Origin: an uncultured Faecalibacterium sp.
GTDB taxonomy: Bacteria > Bacillota > Clostridia > Oscillospirales > Ruminococcaceae
DNA: 38,317 nucleotides
Assembly: GCA_934525325.1 (NCBI GenBank)
Contig: CAKSZE010000012.1
Location: 1 to 38,317 of the forward strand
Reading direction: 5' to 3'
The translations under genes and the position numbers were made by a program. Under the pieces are notes generated by a model. That model was not told the DNA's origin. It saw only the letters and a program-made list of their open reading frames with translations, and did not search any database. Positions 21,816-30,164 of this stretch are shown piece by piece; within the stretch, counting starts at the first letter, position 1, and each line of letters begins with the position of its first letter.

Positions 21816-23246
21816 ATGCAGCTGTTTGAACTGGTCAGCCCACGGCTGTTCCGCCCGCTGGCGGGGCCCAACCGGGCGTTTTATGCAGAGCTTTTGCTGC
21901 TGCTCTGGGAGGAGTGCCGCCATACGGCAGATTACAGCATTTCCCGCGCCGAAGCCGTCTCCCGTGCCGAGGATTATTTTGCCGCGCTGGCAAAGCCGCT
22001 GGCGCTGGACGCCGACGGCGCGGGCGATGAGGACGAGCAGCCCACCCGCGACCCCCACACGCTGGCGGTGGGCTTTCTGCTGCGGCTGCGCCGCACCGGC
22101 TGGCTGGAAGAGCAGCCCGGCAGCTACGAGACGGAGCCAACCCTTGCCTTTATGCCGGAGGTCACCCCGCTGCTGGACGCGCTGGAAGAAATTTTGAACC
22201 CCCGGGTGGTCACCTATACCGGCAAGCTGTATAAGGCGTGGCAGCTGCTGGGCAGCATCGGGCAGGAAAAAAGCCCCTACGAAAACGTGCTGCGGGAGGT
22301 GGCGGCAGATCTTGAGACTTTGAACAAGTCTCTGCGCGCCCTCAACGCTTCCATCGGGCATTATATCGACCGCCTTACCCATAACCGCACCCCGCAGGAG
22401 GTGCTGGAACTGTTCGACCAGTACGAGGAAAAGGTGGTGGCAGCGGCGTACCACCGCTTTAAAACCAGCGATAACCTGTTCAATTACCGCGCCTATCTGG
22501 AAGAAGAGCTGGACGATTGCGAGCAGAACCAGCTGCCCCGTTTGGCGCTGGACTACGCCCGGGTGGAGCGCTGCGCCCCCGGCGAGGCTGCACCCCGGGT
22601 GCGTGCCCTCATCCAGCAGCAGCGGGATGCGCTGGAAGAGATGAGCACCCTGATGAAGGAAATTGACGCCAGCCACATCCGCTACCGCAAGCGGGCGGTG
22701 CAGCGGGCACAGTTCCTATTGCTGAGCGACCGCTCGGCGCAGGGCAGCGTCACCGCCCTGCTGCGCCGCTATGCCGAGGACATCCGCAGCCCGGAGCAGC
22801 TGTTCGAGCCGGATGACGGCCCGGTGGCGGCGCGGCTGCATCTGTACCCGGCGGCAGTGTTCGGCGCAAAACCGCTGTATCCTCCCGCCGCGCCCCGCAC
22901 CGAAGCGCCCCTTGCCCCGGTGCGCACCGAACCCCTGGACCCCGAACGGCTGCGGCAGGAGCAGCAGCTGCTGCTGGACTACGCCCGCCTTGCCGTCACC
23001 GAGGAAAACGTGGCGCTGCTGGCGCAGCAGGCATTGGCTGCCCGCCCGCAGGTGAACGCTTCCACCCTTGTGGAGGAATACCCGAACGACTTTACAGGCA
23101 TCATCGGCCTGCACACCTATTCCCAGTCGCCGCACCGGGAGTATGATATCACCCTGACCGGAAACTGGGTGGAGCGCGGCGGCTTCCGGTTTCAGGATTT
23201 TGTCCTGACCCGCCGCAAGGAGGTAAACACGGATGGCAACCATTGA
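21816..23246 (+). CDS. jetA: Wadjet JetA-like (kleisin/MukF-type) subunit
   Basis: 476 residues, with GAAAGGA before the ATG. No membrane segment or signal peptide. The N-terminus (MQLFELVSPRLFRPLAGPNR) and largely helical, charged body match the JetA family of Wadjet systems, which plays the kleisin role that links the SMC heads, like MukF. It overlaps the next gene by 14 bp, a tight translational coupling. The gene trio order kleisin-KITE-SMC is the diagnostic feature. In known Wadjet systems the JetABC motor extrudes loops on plasmid DNA and JetD cuts it; no JetD is found here. A MksBEF-type housekeeping condensin is the alternative reading. Confidence 0.82.
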   Translation: MQLFELVSPRLFRPLAGPNRAFYAELLLLLWEECRHTADYSISRAEAVSRAEDYFAALAKPLALDADGAGDEDEQPTRDPHTLAVGFLLRLRRTGWLEEQPGSYETEPTLAFMPEVTPLLDALEEILNPRVVTYTGKLYKAWQLLGSIGQEKSPYENVLREVAADLETLNKSLRALNASIGHYIDRLTHNRTPQEVLELFDQYEEKVVAAAYHRFKTSDNLFNYRAYLEEELDDCEQNQLPRLALDYARVERCAPGEAAPRVRALIQQQRDALEEMSTLMKEIDASHIRYRKRAVQRAQFLLLSDRSAQGSVTALLRRYAEDIRSPEQLFEPDDGPVAARLHLYPAAVFGAKPLYPPAAPRTEAPLAPVRTEPLDPERLRQEQQLLLDYARLAVTEENVALLAQQALAARPQVNASTLVEEYPNDFTGIIGLHTYSQSPHREYDITLTGNWVERGGFRFQDFVLTRRKEVNTDGNH

Positions 23247-23841
23247 TCTGCTGGAAGAGACCGCAAACTATCTGCTCAACCACTGCTTCGTGCTGGGCTG
23301 CGTAGAGGAACAGCGGGCAAAATATCTGTATATTCAGGATCACCTCAACGAGGTGCGGGCAGTGTTCAAACCCTTGGGCTACGCGGTGCTTTTGTACCCC
23401 GCACCCATGCAGGCGGCGGCGCTGGTCAACGAGCACGAGGGCAGTCAGGCACGGCTGCTCAAGTACGAGAGCATTCTGCTGCTGGTGCTGCGGCTTTTGT
23501 ACCTGCAAAAGCGGGAAAGCCTTGCCGCCAGTGCAGACGAGGTGCTGGTCACCGTGGAAGAAGTGCAGGCCGAATTGCAAAAGATGAACCTGCCCCGCAA
23601 GCTGGATCAGCAAACGTTGGAAAAGCTTATGCGCACCCTGCGCCGGTACAATCTGGCGCGTCCGGTGGGGCGGCTTTCCGGGCTGGACAGCCGCATCGAG
23701 GTGTTCCCCACAGTGCTGCTGGCGCTGCCGGACGCCGACCTTGCGGATGCCGCCGCCGAGAGCGCCCGCACCCGCACCGAGCTTGGCCTGTACGAGCGCC
23801 CGGAGGGCGCAGACATGGAAGCAGGGGAGGGTGAAGCATGA
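23233..23841 (+). CDS. jetB: Wadjet JetB-like (DUF4194, KITE/MukE-type) subunit
   Basis: 202 residues, the usual size for DUF4194. The ATG lies inside the end of jetA with AAGGAGG upstream. Features include NYLLNHCFVLGCVEEQRAKYLYI, YESILLLVLRLLYLQKRE and RRYNLARPVGRLSGLDSRIEVFPTVL, the double winged-helix pattern that binds the kleisin in MukBEF-like complexes. It overlaps jetC by 4 bp (ATGA). Its role is structural: with JetA it forms the regulatory part of the SMC complex. Confidence 0.85.
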   Translation: MATIDLLEETANYLLNHCFVLGCVEEQRAKYLYIQDHLNEVRAVFKPLGYAVLLYPAPMQAAALVNEHEGSQARLLKYESILLLVLRLLYLQKRESLAASADEVLVTVEEVQAELQKMNLPRKLDQQTLEKLMRTLRRYNLARPVGRLSGLDSRIEVFPTVLLALPDADLADAAAESARTRTELGLYERPEGADMEAGEGEA

Positions 23842-26800
23842 TCGAACTCAAGCGCCTGAAACTTATCAACTGGCACAACTTTGAAAATACCACCTTCGAC
23901 TGCGCCCGCCTGACCTATATGATCGGCGTGAACGCCGTGGGCAAGACCACCATTCTGGACGCCATCCGCTACTGCCTGACCACCAACCGCAACTTCAATG
24001 CGCTGGGCAATAAAAAGAGCGGACGCACCCTGCAGGGCTCTGTCCACGCCAAGCAGCGCGGCGAAAACGCCTACCGCCGCCCGGGGCACACCGTGGCCTA
24101 TATCGGGGCAGAGTTCTGGGACAGCGTCAAGCACACCAGCTTTGTCATCGCGGTGCGGGTGGAATCCGAAGGCCCCATGCAGGAGCTGCACCCCGGCGAC
24201 CAGACATGGTATATCTCGGAGGACGGCATCACGCTGGAACAGCTGCCCTTCATCGACCCGCGCACCGGTGCGCCCAGCGCCAAGGAGGATTTTAAGCCCG
24301 CCGAGGGGCGGCTTTCCTATACCCGCAGCCCCAGCGAAGCGCGGGATAGGATCTGCCGCGCACTGGGCATTGGACGCGCAGCCAGCCCGCTGGGCAAAAA
24401 GTTCAACGAGGTGTTCCAGATGGGCACCAGCATGGACGAGATCCCGAATTTCCGGGAGTTTCTGTACCAGTATATCCTCCCGCAGCCGGAACTGGACTTG
24501 GAAGCCTTGCAGGGTGACCGCCTGGAGCTGGAAAACCTGCACGCCGTGCTTGCGGAAGCCCAGACCCGCGCCGATGCGCTGGATGAGATCGTGCGTTTCG
24601 GCCGCGAAGCCGCCGAAAAACAGACCGAAGCCCTTGTGAACCGGGGTGCCGCCCTGCTGGCGCGGGCCGCCGCCGATGCCGGGGAAAAGGCTGTCTGGCA
24701 GGAGCGGGTGGAGGCCGGACGCCGCCAGCAGGAGACCCTGCGCACCCGCTACGCCGAAGCCAAGACCGCCGAAGCGGAAGCCCGCCGCGCCTATCTGACC
24801 GCCCACAGCGCCGCCGGTGCCAGCGGCGAAGGCCGCGCGCTGGATGCCCTCAGCGAGGAACTGGCGCACCGGCAGACCGCGCTGGACGCCGCCGCCCGCA
24901 AGGCGGACACTGCTGAAAAGGCCGCCGAAAAGACCGGCAATCTGCTGGCGGTGCTGCGCCGCAGCGGCTTTGCCGCCGGGCAGAAGCTGGCAGACCTGAC
25001 CCCCGACACCCTGCCCGCCCTGACCGACTGGCTGACCGCACAGGAAAAGCCGCTGGAAGAAGCCTATTTTGCCGCCCGGCAGCACACCGCCGCCTTGCAG
25101 CGGCAGCAGACCGAGAAGCGCGCCGAGCTGGACGCCGTGTCCGGCGGCAAGTGGGTGTACCCCCACGGCGACGCCGCCACCCGGGTGCGGGACGCCGTGA
25201 ACGCCGAGCTGAAAAGCCGGGGCATGGAGCCGGACGCCCGCATCTTCTGCGAGCTGCTGAACGTGGAGGACGAGAGCTGGCAGGACTGCGTGGAAGCCTG
25301 TCTGGGTGACCGTCGGTTCGATATCCTTGTGCCGCCCGCCCACTACGCCGCTGCCAAAAGCGCCTTTGTGGCGCTGAAGGATAAGGTCGGCCCCATCAGC
25401 CTGCTGGACACCCCGGGTCTGCGCAAGGCCAACCGCCGCGCCGACACCGCCCCCGCCGACAGTCTGGCGGCACAGGTCACCAGCGAAAACCCGCTTGCCG
25501 CGCAGTATGCCGACACCATCCTGCGCCGCATCGTCTGCTGCGACACCCCCGACACGCTGGAAAACTACCCCGACAGCGCCACCCGGGACCTTCTGCGCCA
25601 TCATCCCTTCCGCTTGGAGCGTCTGCGCACCCCGCAGCGCTATATCGGCTTGGAAGCACGCCGCGCCCGCGCCGGGGCACTGGCAGGGGAGATGAACGCC
25701 CTTGCCGAGGAGGTGCGCGCCGCCGCACAGGCAGAGCAGAACCTGAAAGCCGCCTACAGCCAGTACCAGACCCTTTTGCGCGGCACCACGCTGGAAGAGC
25801 TTGCCGCTTTGTGGGACGCCCGCGCCGCCCTGACCGCCGCCCGCGCGGCGGTGGAGGAACAGGCGGCAAAGCTTGCCGAGTGCCGCGAGAACCCCCTGCT
25901 GCAGCAGCTGTACAAGGAGGAAGAGGTGCGCGAAGCCGCATGGGAAGCCGCCCGCACTGCCGTGGAGCAGACCGGCGGCGACCTGCGTGTATGCGAAAAA
26001 CAGATCACTTCCTGCGAGACGGAGCAGCAAAAGGCGGTGGACACCGCCGAAAAGAGCGCACAGGCTGCCGAGAGCTTCTTTGCCGCCCACCCGCTGGTGG
26101 AGCCGCTCTCCCGCAGCCGTCAGCAGGCGCTCACCGGGCCGGACAAATCCCCCCGCGCCGCCGCACAGGCTGCCGAAAAGGCACAGGCCAAGCTGGACGA
26201 TGCCCTGACCGTTTACCTGAACAGCACGCTGGAACCGGCGCAGAAAGCCTATAACCAGCGCTATGTCTGCGATTATCCCTTGGGTCTTGCCGGGCTGGAG
26301 CAGTACCGCGCCCAGCATGAGAGCCTTGTGCGCATCGACTTGGAGCGCTACGCCGCCCGCTTGGAGCAGGCGCAGCGGGACTGCAAGGACCGCTTCCGCA
26401 AGGATATCCTGTTCCGCATGAAGGACGATATCTTCAACGCCCGGCGGCAGTTCCGGGAGCTGAACAAGGTCATGGAGCAGCTGACCTACGGCGAGGAGGT
26501 CTACCGCTTTGAGCTGGAACCCAGCCGCGACCCGCAGCTGGCGGCGTTCTATCAGGTCATCGTGGACAAGGGCAACCAGCAGATGACCGAGGGCGATTCT
26601 CTGGACAACCTTGCCGCCACCGCCGACCCCGCCTATGAGCGTCAGGTGGACGAGCTGATGGAAAAGATCATGGCAGACGTGGACGAGAACACCCGCGCCC
26701 GGCAGGAGGGGCGCACCGCCGCCGGTGCCACCCTTTCGGACTATGTGGACTACCGCACCTATCTGGACTACGATATCAAGGTGACCAATCAGGTCACCGG

Positions 26801-27137
26801 GCAGCAGGCGTATCTGTCCCGCGTCAGCCGCGATTCCTCCGGCGGCGAGAATCAGGCACCCTTCTATGTGGCCATCTGCGCCAGCCTTCTGCAAATCTAC
26901 CAGAAGAGCGAAAACAGCATCCGTCTGGTGCTGCTGGACGAAGCTTTCAGCAAGATGACCAGCGACCGTATCCGCCCCATGATGGAGCTGTTCCGCCGCC
27001 TGCAATTGCAGGTGCTGCTCATCTCCACCGTGGAAAAGAGCACCGCCATCCAGCCCTACTGCGATATCACCTACTCCATCGTCCGCCACGGCGATGCCAA
27101 TGCCATCGCGCCCTTTGTCCGCCTTGCGGCGGAATGA
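23838..27137 (+). CDS. jetC: Wadjet JetC-like SMC/MukB-type ATPase
   Basis: 1099 residues with GGAGGGTG before the ATG. The Walker A motif is GVNAVGKT (30-37); the ABC signature is SGGEN (1001-1005); the Walker B motif is LVLLDEAF (D1034, E1035); STVEKSTAI follows. Between about 280 and 480 and between 590 and 830 lie long Ala/Glu/Gln-rich coiled coils; the intervening section corresponds to the hinge. This is the layout of an SMC-like loop-extruding motor. In Wadjet the ATPase recognises and reels in small circular DNA. The gene appears intact and is the last of the operon. Its codon choice is strongly GC-biased, like the chromosome genes around it, so there is no sign of very recent transfer. 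Confidence 0.9.
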   Translation: MIELKRLKLINWHNFENTTFDCARLTYMIGVNAVGKTTILDAIRYCLTTNRNFNALGNKKSGRTLQGSVHAKQRGENAYRRPGHTVAYIGAEFWDSVKHTSFVIAVRVESEGPMQELHPGDQTWYISEDGITLEQLPFIDPRTGAPSAKEDFKPAEGRLSYTRSPSEARDRICRALGIGRAASPLGKKFNEVFQMGTSMDEIPNFREFLYQYILPQPELDLEALQGDRLELENLHAVLAEAQTRADALDEIVRFGREAAEKQTEALVNRGAALLARAAADAGEKAVWQERVEAGRRQQETLRTRYAEAKTAEAEARRAYLTAHSAAGASGEGRALDALSEELAHRQTALDAAARKADTAEKAAEKTGNLLAVLRRSGFAAGQKLADLTPDTLPALTDWLTAQEKPLEEAYFAARQHTAALQRQQTEKRAELDAVSGGKWVYPHGDAATRVRDAVNAELKSRGMEPDARIFCELLNVEDESWQDCVEACLGDRRFDILVPPAHYAAAKSAFVALKDKVGPISLLDTPGLRKANRRADTAPADSLAAQVTSENPLAAQYADTILRRIVCCDTPDTLENYPDSATRDLLRHHPFRLERLRTPQRYIGLEARRARAGALAGEMNALAEEVRAAAQAEQNLKAAYSQYQTLLRGTTLEELAALWDARAALTAARAAVEEQAAKLAECRENPLLQQLYKEEEVREAAWEAARTAVEQTGGDLRVCEKQITSCETEQQKAVDTAEKSAQAAESFFAAHPLVEPLSRSRQQALTGPDKSPRAAAQAAEKAQAKLDDALTVYLNSTLEPAQKAYNQRYVCDYPLGLAGLEQYRAQHESLVRIDLERYAARLEQAQRDCKDRFRKDILFRMKDDIFNARRQFRELNKVMEQLTYGEEVYRFELEPSRDPQLAAFYQVIVDKGNQQMTEGDSLDNLAATADPAYERQVDELMEKIMADVDENTRARQEGRTAAGATLSDYVDYRTYLDYDIKVTNQVTGQQAYLSRVSRDSSGGENQAPFYVAICASLLQIYQKSENSIRLVLLDEAFSKMTSDRIRPMMELFRRLQLQVLLISTVEKSTAIQPYCDITYSIVRHGDANAIAPFVRLAAE

Positions 27138-27245
27138 GGTGCGCATTGTATGCGCAATGATGTCTGCCTGCGGCAGATGATGTGCTATGCAATGATGTTC
27201 CGGCTGTGCCGGAAATGATATGCCTTGCGGGGCGTGCAGAAAGGA
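27138..27245. repeat. Hairpin array, left arm (ATGATG orientation)
   Basis: Starts directly at the jetC stop. Units: TGCGCAT-tgt-ATGCGCA, ATGATG, TCTGCC-tgc-GGCAGA, TGATG, TGC-tat-GCA, ATGATG, TTCCGG-ctgtg-CCGGAA, ATGATA. Same spacer and same style as the left half of 13112-13309, with different stems. Confidence 0.8.
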
Positions 27246-27251
27246 AAACCA

Positions 27252-27608
27252 ATGCGGGAAGATAAACTGGCAGACCGTTCTATGGAGTTTGCAGTGCAGA
27301 TCATTGAACTGACAAAGACGCTGCGCGCAAGAAAAGAATTCATTATGGCAAACCAAATTGGACGTTCCGGTACATCCATCGGCGCAAATATCCGTGAGGC
27401 GCATTATGCGCAAAGCCGGGACGATTTTGTTTCCAAACTTGAAATTGCTCTGAAAGAAGCCAACGAAACTGATTATTGGCTGGAACTTTTGTTTCGTACC
27501 GGTTATTTGCCTGACCAGCAGTTCCGACAGCTTCGGGCGCAGTGCGCAGAACTGCGTGTGCTGCTGATTGCATCCTGCAGAACGGCAAAACAGAAGCCGT
27601 GCGGATGA
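27252..27608 (+). CDS. Four-helix-bundle protein (23S rRNA intervening-sequence protein family)
   Basis: 118 residues from the ATG at 27252, preceded by AAAGGA. The signature motifs are present: QIGRSGTSIGANIREA (about 37-52) and SKLEIALKEANETDYWLELL (about 61-80). Members form pentameric four-helix bundles and are basic; they occur inside 23S rRNA intervening sequences, and a relative (Avd) accompanies diversity-generating retroelements. A nucleic-acid-binding role is inferred. Here the gene sits between two arms of a hairpin array with opposite spacer orientation, not in rRNA and not near a reverse transcriptase. Base composition is lower in G+C than jetC, suggesting separate ancestry. No own promoter is clear. 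Confidence 0.88.
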   Translation: MREDKLADRSMEFAVQIIELTKTLRARKEFIMANQIGRSGTSIGANIREAHYAQSRDDFVSKLEIALKEANETDYWLELLFRTGYLPDQQFRQLRAQCAELRVLLIASCRTAKQKPCG

Positions 27609-27735
27609 CCGTACTTAATGTGCGTCAGCACACATCATTTTGCGCGTAGCGCAAACCTCATTGCGTAGCAACCTCATTTCTGCGCAGCAGAACATCATGC
27701 AACTGCAATTTTGCCTTGCGGCAGAGTGATGCAAA
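27609..27735. repeat. Hairpin array, right arm (CATCAT orientation)
   Basis: Units: TGTGCG-tca-GCACA, CATCATT, TTGCGC-gta-GCGCAA, CCTCATT, GC-gta-GC, CCTCATT, TCTGC-gca-GCAGA, CATCAT, then TGCC-ttg-CGGCA, GTGATG. The spacer is reversed relative to the left arm, so arm-gene-arm forms one element of about 600 bp between jetC and the MATE promoter. Confidence 0.78.
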
Positions 27736-27742
27736 ACTGGGG

Positions 27743-27771
27743 TTGACATAAAAAATAAACTTTGTTATACT
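27743..27771 (+). promoter_or_regulatory. Sigma-A promoter of the MATE gene
   Basis: TTGACA (27743-27748) and TATACT (27766-27771) with 17-bp spacing. Confidence 0.85.
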
Positions 27772-27811
27772 GTTTTTCGCTCATCGGAGGGCTGTTTCAA
27801 CGTAATTGAAG

Positions 27812-27917
27812 GGCCGGATAAGATGTCACCGTTCGTGCTTCCCGGAGGCTGTGGGCACCGTAGTGCCGCAGCAGAAAAGGGAACGCACCGGAGCGGTGGT
27901 TCTTATCCGGCCTTTTT
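27812..27917 (+). promoter_or_regulatory. Candidate leader RNA ending in a terminator (riboswitch-like) before the MATE gene
   Basis: One long rod: 12-bp closing stem (27812-27823 with 27901-27912), then CACCG/CGGTG (27827-27831 with 27894-27898), GTGC/GCAC, TTCCC/GGGAA (27839-27843 with 27879-27883), an asymmetric internal loop (GGAGG opposite CAGAAAA), and a tip CTG..GGCAC/GTGCC..CAG with a 4-nt loop. The closing stem runs into five T, so it doubles as a terminator inside the leader. I do not recognise a known riboswitch class. Confidence 0.6.
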
Positions 27918-27947
27918 GTATGTGCAGAGTTCAAAAAAGGAGGAGTT

Positions 27948-29297
27948 ATGCCAAAGAAAGCCATCCAATTGTCCGATCATTTCAACTATTCCCGCCTGCT
28001 GCGGTTCGTGCTGCCCTGCATCGGCACCATGCTGTTTACCTCCATCTACGGCATCGTGGACGGGCTGTGTGTCTCGAACTTTGTGGGCAAAACGGCCTTT
28101 GCGGCGATCAATCTTATCATGCCGCTGCCGCAGATGCTGGGCACTGTCGGCTTTATGCTGGGCACCGGCGGCAGCGCCATCGTGGGCATCACGCTGGGCG
28201 AGGGCGACCGGAAAAAAGCCGACCGCTATTTTTCCATGTTTATGTGGGCGGCGCTTATCTCGGCCGGTGTGCTGGCTGTGCTGGGCATTGTGTTCCTGCG
28301 GCCGGCCGCCGTGCTGCTGGGCGCAAAGGGCGAGCTGCTGGACTACGCCGTGCGCTACGGGCGCATCCTGATGCTGGCGCTGCCGGGCTTCGCTTTGCAG
28401 AATCTGTTCCAAAGCTTTTTCGTCACCGCCGAAAAGCCGCATCTGGGCTTCTGGTTCACCGTAGGTGCAGGCTGCACCAACATGGTGCTGGACGTGGTAA
28501 TGGTGGGGATGCTGCACTGGGGCGTGGAGGGCGCTGCCCTTGCCACCCTTATCAGCCAGCTGGTGGGCGGCGTGCTGCCGGTATTTTATTTTATCAGCCG
28601 CAACAACACCAGCTGTCTGCACCTGTGCAGAACGCAGTTTTACGGCCGCGTACTGTGGGATGCCTGCATCAACGGCTCTTCTGAGCTGATGACAAGCCTT
28701 TCCATGTCGCTGGTCAATATCCTGTATAACTTCCAGCTGCTGCGGCTGGTCGGGGAAAACGGCGTGGCGGCTTACGGCGTCATCATGTACGCCGCCTTCC
28801 TGTTCGTGGCGGTGTTCGTGGGCTATGCCGTGGGCAGCGCGCCCATTGTCAGCTTCCATTACGGTGCCCGCAACCGTGCCGAGGTGCACAACCTCTACCA
28901 GAAGAGCCTGCGCCTCATCGCCGTGGTGTCTGTGACCCTGACGGCGGCGTCCATGGTCATCATTCCCCATGTGGCGCACATCTTTGTGGGCTACGATGCC
29001 CAGCTGCTGGCGCTGACCAGCCGCGCGTTCCGGCTGTATGCACTGTGCTTCCTCATCAAGGGTTTCAACATCTATGCGTCCTCCTTCTTCACGGCGCTGG
29101 GCGATGGCGTGACGAGTGCCCTGATCTCCTTTCTGCGCACGTTTCTGTTCCAGATGGCCGCGCTGCTCATCCTGCCCGCCCTCTGGGGCCTTGACGGCGT
29201 GTGGCTGGCCGTCACCGCCGCGGAGCTTGCCACGCTGGCGGTGACCGTGTATATGTTCGTGACAAAGGATCAGAAATTCCATTACCGTCATAGTTGA
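27948..29297 (+). CDS. MATE family efflux transporter (MepA-like)
   Basis: 449 residues with AAGGAGGAG before the ATG. Twelve predicted membrane segments; MATE features include LRFVLPCIGTMLFTSIYGIV at the N-terminus and GTGGSAIVGITLGEGDRKKA. The general appearance is that of the MepA subgroup, which exports cationic drugs. It is preceded by a strong promoter and a leader that can form a terminator (27812-27917), so expression is likely conditional on a ligand or on translation of the leader. The substrate is unknown. The gene is not part of the jet operon; the hairpin element separates them. Confidence 0.92.
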   Translation: MPKKAIQLSDHFNYSRLLRFVLPCIGTMLFTSIYGIVDGLCVSNFVGKTAFAAINLIMPLPQMLGTVGFMLGTGGSAIVGITLGEGDRKKADRYFSMFMWAALISAGVLAVLGIVFLRPAAVLLGAKGELLDYAVRYGRILMLALPGFALQNLFQSFFVTAEKPHLGFWFTVGAGCTNMVLDVVMVGMLHWGVEGAALATLISQLVGGVLPVFYFISRNNTSCLHLCRTQFYGRVLWDACINGSSELMTSLSMSLVNILYNFQLLRLVGENGVAAYGVIMYAAFLFVAVFVGYAVGSAPIVSFHYGARNRAEVHNLYQKSLRLIAVVSVTLTAASMVIIPHVAHIFVGYDAQLLALTSRAFRLYALCFLIKGFNIYASSFFTALGDGVTSALISFLRTFLFQMAALLILPALWGLDGVWLAVTAAELATLAVTVYMFVTKDQKFHYRHS

Positions 29298-29341
29298 CGC
29301 GCTATAACCAAAAAGCCGCCGGGGCCCCGGCGGCTTTCCTG

Positions 29342-29881
29342 TTATTCAAAGGTATATTCCACCAGCTGGCAGTTTTTGATGCCCGCAGCGGCGTATTCCT
29401 CGTTGGTCATATCGTAAAAATAGGAGTGCACCACCCGGGCAATGCCGTTGTGCGCCACCAGCAGGTAGGTCTTGCCGGTGTCGGCTTTCAGCTCGTCCAG
29501 CAGGTTGTAGATGCGCTGTGCCAGCTGCATCATGCTTTCGCCGCCCACATAGCGGTCGGCAAAGTGGGTCTTGGAAATGCGGAACTCCGCGCCGTCCCGG
29601 GGCGTGCCCTCGTACTTGCCAAAGCACTGCTCCCGCAGGCGGGGCTCGCAGCGGGCAGGCAGACCGGTAGCGGCGGCAATGGCCTTTGCGGTGTCGGCGG
29701 CGCGGGAAAGGGGAGAGTACAGAATTTCGTCAATGTGCAGGCCGCTGTCCCGGACAAGCTCGCCCAGCTGCCGCGCCTGCTGTTGCCCGTGAGCGGTCAG
29801 CGGGCTGTCGGTCATGCCGCAGATCTTGTTTTCCACGTTCCATACCGTTTCGCCGTGGCGGGTAAAATAGATATTGTGCAT
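29342..29881 (-). CDS. Histidine phosphatase family protein (phosphoglycerate-mutase-like)
   Basis: 179 residues from the ATG at 29881, which has AAGGAG upstream; the frame extends 49 codons further through the preceding gene. The phosphohistidine motif is TRHGETVWN (H9), followed by DSPLTAHGQQQARQLG, the SPLSRAADTA strand-helix, GGESMMQ, and the second histidine in LLVAHNGIARV. It will be cytosolic. The family includes broad phosphatases, alpha-ribazole phosphatase and phosphoglycerate mutases; the length and absence of a mutase-specific insertion favour a phosphatase. It is the second gene of a two-gene unit, 11 bp behind a small hypothetical protein. Confidence 0.9.
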   Translation of the reverse strand: MHNIYFTRHGETVWNVENKICGMTDSPLTAHGQQQARQLGELVRDSGLHIDEILYSPLSRAADTAKAIAAATGLPARCEPRLREQCFGKYEGTPRDGAEFRISKTHFADRYVGGESMMQLAQRIYNLLDELKADTGKTYLLVAHNGIARVVHSYFYDMTNEEYAAAGIKNCQLVEYTFE

Positions 29882-29892
29882 AAAATTACTCC

Positions 29893-30105
29893 TTACAGCT
29901 TGTGCAGGGTGCCGTCCGGCAGCAGACAGACGGCGTCCCCCTCGTCGATGCCCAGACGGGTCAGCTCCCTGTCCGGGTAGGGCAGGATGCGGGCAGCCCC
30001 GGCGGCATCGGTCAGGGTCACATCGCACAGCACCGGCTGCCCGGCGGGCAGCTCCTCGCAGCCGTACAGCTGCTCGTCAATGCGCAGCACGCGGTATTCC
30101 GGCAT
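29893..30105 (-). CDS. Small hypothetical protein, first gene of the phosphatase unit
   Basis: 70 residues; ATG at 30105 with AAAGGAGG upstream, and a matching promoter at 30135-30164. The sequence is beta-rich with many turns (GCEELPAGQPVLCDVTLTDAAGAARILPYPD, LGIDEGDAVCLLPDGTLHKL is its end), with no signal peptide or membrane segment. I do not recognise the family. Tight spacing to the histidine phosphatase suggests a linked role. Confidence 0.7.
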   Translation of the reverse strand: MPEYRVLRIDEQLYGCEELPAGQPVLCDVTLTDAAGAARILPYPDRELTRLGIDEGDAVCLLPDGTLHKL

Positions 30106-30134
30106 GGTACAGCCCCTCCTTTGTGTTTTTCCTT

Positions 30135-30164
30135 ATTATATAGCACCCGGGGGCTTTGGTGCAA
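30135..30164 (-). promoter_or_regulatory. Sigma-A promoter of the two-gene phosphatase unit
   Basis: On the minus strand TTGCAC (30159-30164) and TATAAT (30135-30140) with 18-bp spacing. Confidence 0.7.

Noticed and set aside
23607..27413. Very long antisense open frame (1268 codons) opposite jetC
   Set aside because: It is a shadow of the GC-rich jetC coding frame: low-complexity His/Gly/Leu composition, no ribosome site and no recognisable domain.
27252..27608. Four-helix-bundle gene as a diversity-generating retroelement accessory (Avd)
   Set aside because: No reverse transcriptase, template repeat or variable repeat is visible in the window, and the sequence is closer in style to the 23S intervening-sequence proteins.
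27252..27608. Four-helix-bundle gene as a divergent JetD
   Set aside because: At 118 residues it is far shorter than JetD and has no toprim acidic motifs.
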